64,000 nucleotides of DNA from CBDEGK01 sp965237855 (GTDB taxonomy: Bacteria; Pseudomonadota; Gammaproteobacteria; Pseudomonadales; Halieaceae): contig CBDEGK010000001.1 of NCBI GenBank assembly GCA_965237855.1, forward strand, positions 248,001 to 312,000. Reading direction: 5' to 3'. A model generated the notes under the pieces. The model was not told the DNA's origin. It did no database searches and worked only from the letters and a program-made list of their open reading frames with translations. Below are positions 61,231 through 64,000 of the stretch, in pieces. The first letter of the stretch is position 1; every line of letters begins with the position of its first letter. The position numbers and the translations under genes were made by a program.

Positions 61231-61280
61231 CTTGACCTTCATGAAGCTCAGGCGGAAAATTGGCGCCCACGATTAAAGGC
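61231..61280. repeat. 50-bp dispersed repeat, copy 2
   Basis: Second copy, in the same orientation as 33801-33850, with three mismatches. Here the palindrome is damaged (TGACCTTCATGAAGCTCA). It ends nine bases before the aminotransferase start and may carry or displace its translation signal. Confidence 0.85.
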
Positions 61281-61289
61281 CCACTCCTT

Positions 61290-62477
61290 ATGTTTTCCGA
61301 ATTACAACGAAGACCAGCCGACCCCATTCTGGGCCTGTCAGTTGCGTTTGCTGCCGATAGTAACCCCAACAAGATCGACCTTGGTGCGGGTATCTATAAG
61401 GACGAATCTGGCGCGACGCCGGTGTTGGCTTGTGTCAAAGCGGCGGAATCACTGCGCACAGCCAACGAATCCAGCAAAGCCTATATCAATTCCGCTGGTT
61501 CTGGTCTGTTCAATGAAAAAATTGCCGCACTGAACCTGGGCGATCACAGGGTTATCCACGAAAATCGCATTCGCACCATATCCACACCCGGCGGCACCGG
61601 CGCGCTGCGCATAGCGGGGGAATTTATTAGCACCTGCCGGCCGGGAACAACTATCTGGGTCAGCAACCCGACCTGGGCCAACCACCAGGGCGTGTTTACC
61701 GCTGCCGGTTTGAACGTAAAGACCTATCCCTACTATGACTATGACAACAAATGTCTGGACTTCGAGGGTATGGTTGCCGCTTTACAACAGGTGCCTCAGG
61801 ACGATGCAGTTCTCATTCATGCCTGCTGTCACAATCCCAGCGGCATGGATTTAAACCAGGAACAATGGGGTCAGGTCGCCGAAATAGCTGGAGAAGTTGG
61901 CTTCCTACCGGTGATTGATATGGCCTATCAGGGTTTCGGTGAGGGGCTGGAGGAAGACGCCTTTGGTCTCAGGTTGATGGCTGACACGGTCGAGGAGATG
62001 ATCTTCTGTAGCTCTTGCTCGAAAAACTTTGGTTTGTACCGCGAGCGCATTGGCGCCTGCTCCATCATCGGTAAAAGCGCCAGCGCCGCCGAAATCATCC
62101 AGTCGGTATTGCTTCAGATTGTGCGCGTGAACTACTCCATGCCGCCTGCACATGGTGCGGCCATTGTTGAGACGATTTTGAGCTCGGCTGAACTTACCAG
62201 CCAGTGGCATGGTGAGCTAAAGGAGATGCGCGATCGCATCAATAATATGCGTCAATTACTGGTTGATACGCTGATTGCCAATGGCGTGACCCGCGATTTT
62301 GGTTTTATCACCGCGCAGAATGGCATGTTCTCCTTCCTGGGCATCGACAAAGACCAGGTCCAGCGCTTACAGGATGAATACAGTATTTACATCGTCGGCT
62401 CCAGCCGCGTCAGCCTTGCGGCTATTGCCCCTGACAATGTTGATTACCTGGCGCAGTCCATTGCCAGTGTGCTCTAG
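61290..62477 (+). CDS. Aromatic/aspartate amino acid aminotransferase (class I)
   Basis: A 395-residue PLP enzyme of the AspC/TyrB group. Start ATG 61290 aligns with family N termini (FSELQRRPADPILGLS), although no good ribosome site precedes it. Motifs: NKIDLGAGIYKDESG, GGTGALRIAGEF, HACCHNPSGMDL, and the PLP Lys in SCSKNFGLYRERIG near residue 248, with Arg in GSSRVSLAAI for the carboxylate. TyrB and AspC cannot be told apart by eye. In the local context it could also transaminate glutamate near the glutamate mutase genes. Confidence 0.93.
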   Translation: MFSELQRRPADPILGLSVAFAADSNPNKIDLGAGIYKDESGATPVLACVKAAESLRTANESSKAYINSAGSGLFNEKIAALNLGDHRVIHENRIRTISTPGGTGALRIAGEFISTCRPGTTIWVSNPTWANHQGVFTAAGLNVKTYPYYDYDNKCLDFEGMVAALQQVPQDDAVLIHACCHNPSGMDLNQEQWGQVAEIAGEVGFLPVIDMAYQGFGEGLEEDAFGLRLMADTVEEMIFCSSCSKNFGLYRERIGACSIIGKSASAAEIIQSVLLQIVRVNYSMPPAHGAAIVETILSSAELTSQWHGELKEMRDRINNMRQLLVDTLIANGVTRDFGFITAQNGMFSFLGIDKDQVQRLQDEYSIYIVGSSRVSLAAIAPDNVDYLAQSIASVL

Positions 62478-62488
62478 GTGCGAATTGC

Positions 62489-62968
62489 CTAGACGATTTT
62501 CTCTGCCGTCACGATCACCCCGTCGGTGTCCGCATAGAGATAGTCACCGCTGTTGAATTCAATGCCGCCAAAGGATAAGGACACATCTTTTTCGCCGCTG
62601 GTGGCGGGAATATATTTTCGCGGGCAGGTGCCCAGGGCATACAAGGCCACTGGAATGTCTTTGATCTGAGCGGTATCCCGGATGTAACCATTGACGATGA
62701 TGCCGGCATAGTTGTTCTGGTGGGCAAATTTCATCAGGTTTTCGCCAACCACGGCAAAATAGGCTTGCTCTACATCGACGACGACAACTTTTCCGCTGCC
62801 ATCCACGCATTTCAACAGTGTAATGAGGTCAGCGTTGTTCCTGTCTAGTTTGAGGGTAACGACTTGCCCCTGGCATTGATCGGCACCGCCGTAATTCTGG
62901 TAGCCGGCGTCCAGCACAGAAACACGGTTGCTGTACTCGTCACAGATGTCTGCCGTAAAAATAGTCAT
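62489..62968 (-). CDS. RraA-family protein
   Basis: A 159-residue protein like the RNase E inhibitor RraA and HMG/CHA aldolases. Visible features: FTADICDEYSNRV start, SNFGG-equivalent YQNYGGADQCQGQVVT, LLKCVDGSGKVVVVD, NGYIRDTAQIKDIPVAL with the Arg-Asp pair, FGGIEFNSGDYLYADTDGVIV (anchor NSGDYLYADTDG). The overall match is to RraA of gammaproteobacteria, which binds the RNase E C-terminal region; aldolase activity cannot be excluded. Convergent with the aminotransferase gene and divergent from the mutase operon. Confidence 0.85.
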   Translation of the reverse strand: MTIFTADICDEYSNRVSVLDAGYQNYGGADQCQGQVVTLKLDRNNADLITLLKCVDGSGKVVVVDVEQAYFAVVGENLMKFAHQNNYAGIIVNGYIRDTAQIKDIPVALYALGTCPRKYIPATSGEKDVSLSFGGIEFNSGDYLYADTDGVIVTAEKIV

Positions 62969-63080
62969 TTCTTTCTGTACCGTCCTATGATTTGCGCCGG
63001 AATTCTAGCACCAGAACGCCGATTCGACATAAATATTTGATATCCTTGCGTTTTTGCACGGTATCAGGCGTAAACAAGCG

Positions 63081-63494
63081 ATGAAGGTAGTAACAGGCGT
63101 CGTGGGTAACGATATCCACGTGGTTGCCAATCGGCTTATTGATCTCTCTCTGCAGGCTAGGGGGTATGAGGTGTTCAATCTGGGCGTAAACACCCACCTG
63201 GAGGAATTCTTCGACGCCGCGGTGGAAACCGGTGCCGAGGTCCTGATGATTTCGTCCCTCAATGGCGAGGCAGAAGGCTGGGGCCGAGAGGTCAATTTGC
63301 TCAAAGCCAAATACAACAACCTGGATGATCTCATCATGATGATTGGTGGCAACCTGGTGGTTGGCAGTGGCAATACTGAGGATATCGTGGCCCGCTACAA
63401 GAAATATGGCTTTGACCTGGTTTGCCACCAGGTAGACCTGAATACCGGGCTCGACCTGCTGCAAGATCTGCTGGAAGAGAGAGGTCTGTCATGA
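63081..63494 (+). CDS. glmS: Glutamate mutase (methylaspartate mutase) S subunit, B12-binding
   Basis: A 137-residue cobalamin-binding subunit. ATG 63081 begins the family start (KVVTGVVGNDIHVVANRLID). The B12 motif reads DIHVVA: Asp and the lower axial-ligand His are kept, but the usual Gly of DxHxxG is Ala. SxL (ISSLNGEAEGW) and GGN (MIGGNLVVG) motifs are present. With the E subunit it rearranges L-glutamate to threo-3-methylaspartate using adenosylcobalamin. It overlaps the E-subunit gene by 4 bases (ATGA). Here glmS means mutase S, not glucosamine synthase. Confidence 0.9.
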   Translation: MKVVTGVVGNDIHVVANRLIDLSLQARGYEVFNLGVNTHLEEFFDAAVETGAEVLMISSLNGEAEGWGREVNLLKAKYNNLDDLIMMIGGNLVVGSGNTEDIVARYKKYGFDLVCHQVDLNTGLDLLQDLLEERGLS

Positions 63495-64000
63495 GTTTGT
63501 TGCAGGAAGAGCGAGAAATCATCCTCAGCAATGAGTATGTCGACGCCTTTGATTTTGACGAGGTACGCGAGTTCGTCAGCAATGCCAGTAAAGAGCTGTT
63601 TATATCCCACCACTTTAAAAAGCGGGAGAAAATGCTGGTTCAGCCCCGCGGTGGTTTCCCAACCTATCAACAACAATTCGCCCTCTACGAGTTCTTCGTT
63701 GACGCCAATGTGGATGTGTTGCCGCTGACCATTGATTCAAATACCCGACTTAACGATTACGGCACGGCCAAGAAAATGCTTCGCCTGAGCGAAGAAAATG
63801 ATATGGACATGCTCAACGGTTACCCGCTGGTGACCCATGGTTATCGAACCACCCGCAAGATGATCACCCATTTCAACAAGCCGGTGAGCTTGCGACACGG
63901 CACCCCCGACGCCAGGCTGTTGATCGAAACGGCCATCGCCTCGGGCATCTTCGAGATTGAGGGCGGGCCTATTACCTACCTGTTGCCCTATTCAAAGAAT
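63491..64000 (+). CDS. glmE: Glutamate mutase (methylaspartate mutase) E subunit, N-terminal part
   Basis: The first 170 codons of the catalytic E subunit; the gene runs off the window end. Start is ATG 63491 inside the S-subunit stop. Family-diagnostic stretches: VQPRGGFPTYQQQ near residue 51, VLPLTIDSNTRLNDY near 76, LNGYPLVTHGYRT near 104, SLRHGTPDARLL and IEGGPITYLLPYSKN at the end. The Arg and Glu in these loops hold the substrate carboxylates in the known structure. A full protein should be about 480 residues. Confidence 0.93.
   Translation, partial: MSLLQEEREIILSNEYVDAFDFDEVREFVSNASKELFISHHFKKREKMLVQPRGGFPTYQQQFALYEFFVDANVDVLPLTIDSNTRLNDYGTAKKMLRLSEENDMDMLNGYPLVTHGYRTTRKMITHFNKPVSLRHGTPDARLLIETAIASGIFEIEGGPITYLLPYSKN

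Noticed and set aside
1..64000. CRISPR arrays, rRNA or tRNA genes, prophage
   Set aside because: No regularly spaced repeats, no tRNA or rRNA signatures and no phage genes were seen on reading both strands.

Overview
The window reads as chromosome of a Gram-negative gammaproteobacterium, most likely a marine heterotroph of the Cellvibrionales/Halieaceae type. The grounds are two large TonB-dependent receptors, many acyl-CoA dehydrogenases and short-chain dehydrogenases, multihaem cytochromes, RsmE/RimO of gammaproteobacterial type, and moderately GC-rich coding sequence. The placement is inferred from gene content only. I saw no rRNA, tRNA, CRISPR array or prophage.

Region 1 (1-26165) is an acyl-CoA/terpenoid-like degradation island. 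It holds the end of an acyl-CoA synthetase, a MaoC-type hydratase, an AraC regulator, a lipoprotein amidohydrolase, a sulfotransferase, a beta-lactamase-fold esterase and an S9 peptidase. A compact forward operon follows: acyl-CoA dehydrogenase, GST, biotin-dependent carboxylase beta subunit, enoyl-CoA hydratase, two more acyl-CoA dehydrogenases, carboxylase alpha subunit, an AtuA-type DUF1446 protein and three SDRs. The set resembles the atu/liu (geranyl-/methylcrotonyl-CoA carboxylase) logic, but the substrate is not evident. The carboxylase beta gene carries an in-frame palindromic repeat insertion. Lipid hydrolases and acyltransferases close the region, one of them broken by a frameshift.

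Region 2 (26223-28863) holds two small membrane proteins and the housekeeping rsmE-rimO pair.

Region 3 (28971-33795) is an electron-transfer locus. A NapC/NirT-type quinol dehydrogenase diverges from a 12-haem cytochrome, a Rap1a/Tai-like small secreted protein and an outer-membrane porin.

Region 4 (34041-61182) is a pyrimidine/nucleoside catabolic island under an apparent RutR regulon. Nine RutR-like boxes (consensus from the literature TTGACCAnnTGGTCAA) lie before the transcription units. The units encode a carbamoylase (split by a fresh IS21-family insertion with a 6-bp target duplication), RutR itself, dihydropyrimidinase with an LLM flavoprotein and a small transporter, an NCS1 permease, a nitrilase-type beta-ureidopropionase, two TonB receptors, an acylating aldehyde dehydrogenase, cytidine deaminase, a CNT nucleoside transporter, a PGM2-like phosphomutase, uracil phosphoribosyltransferase, a nucleoside hydrolase, a PhyH-family dioxygenase, thymidine phosphorylase, deoxyribose-phosphate aldolase and a tandem aldehyde dehydrogenase. 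Together they could import nucleosides across both membranes, split them into base and (deoxy)ribose, open the reduced pyrimidine ring and oxidise the sugar fragments.

Region 5 (61290-64000) holds an aromatic/aspartate aminotransferase, an RraA-family protein and the start of a B12-dependent glutamate mutase operon (S and E subunits). A 50-bp repeat found at 33801 recurs at 61231, directly before the aminotransferase.
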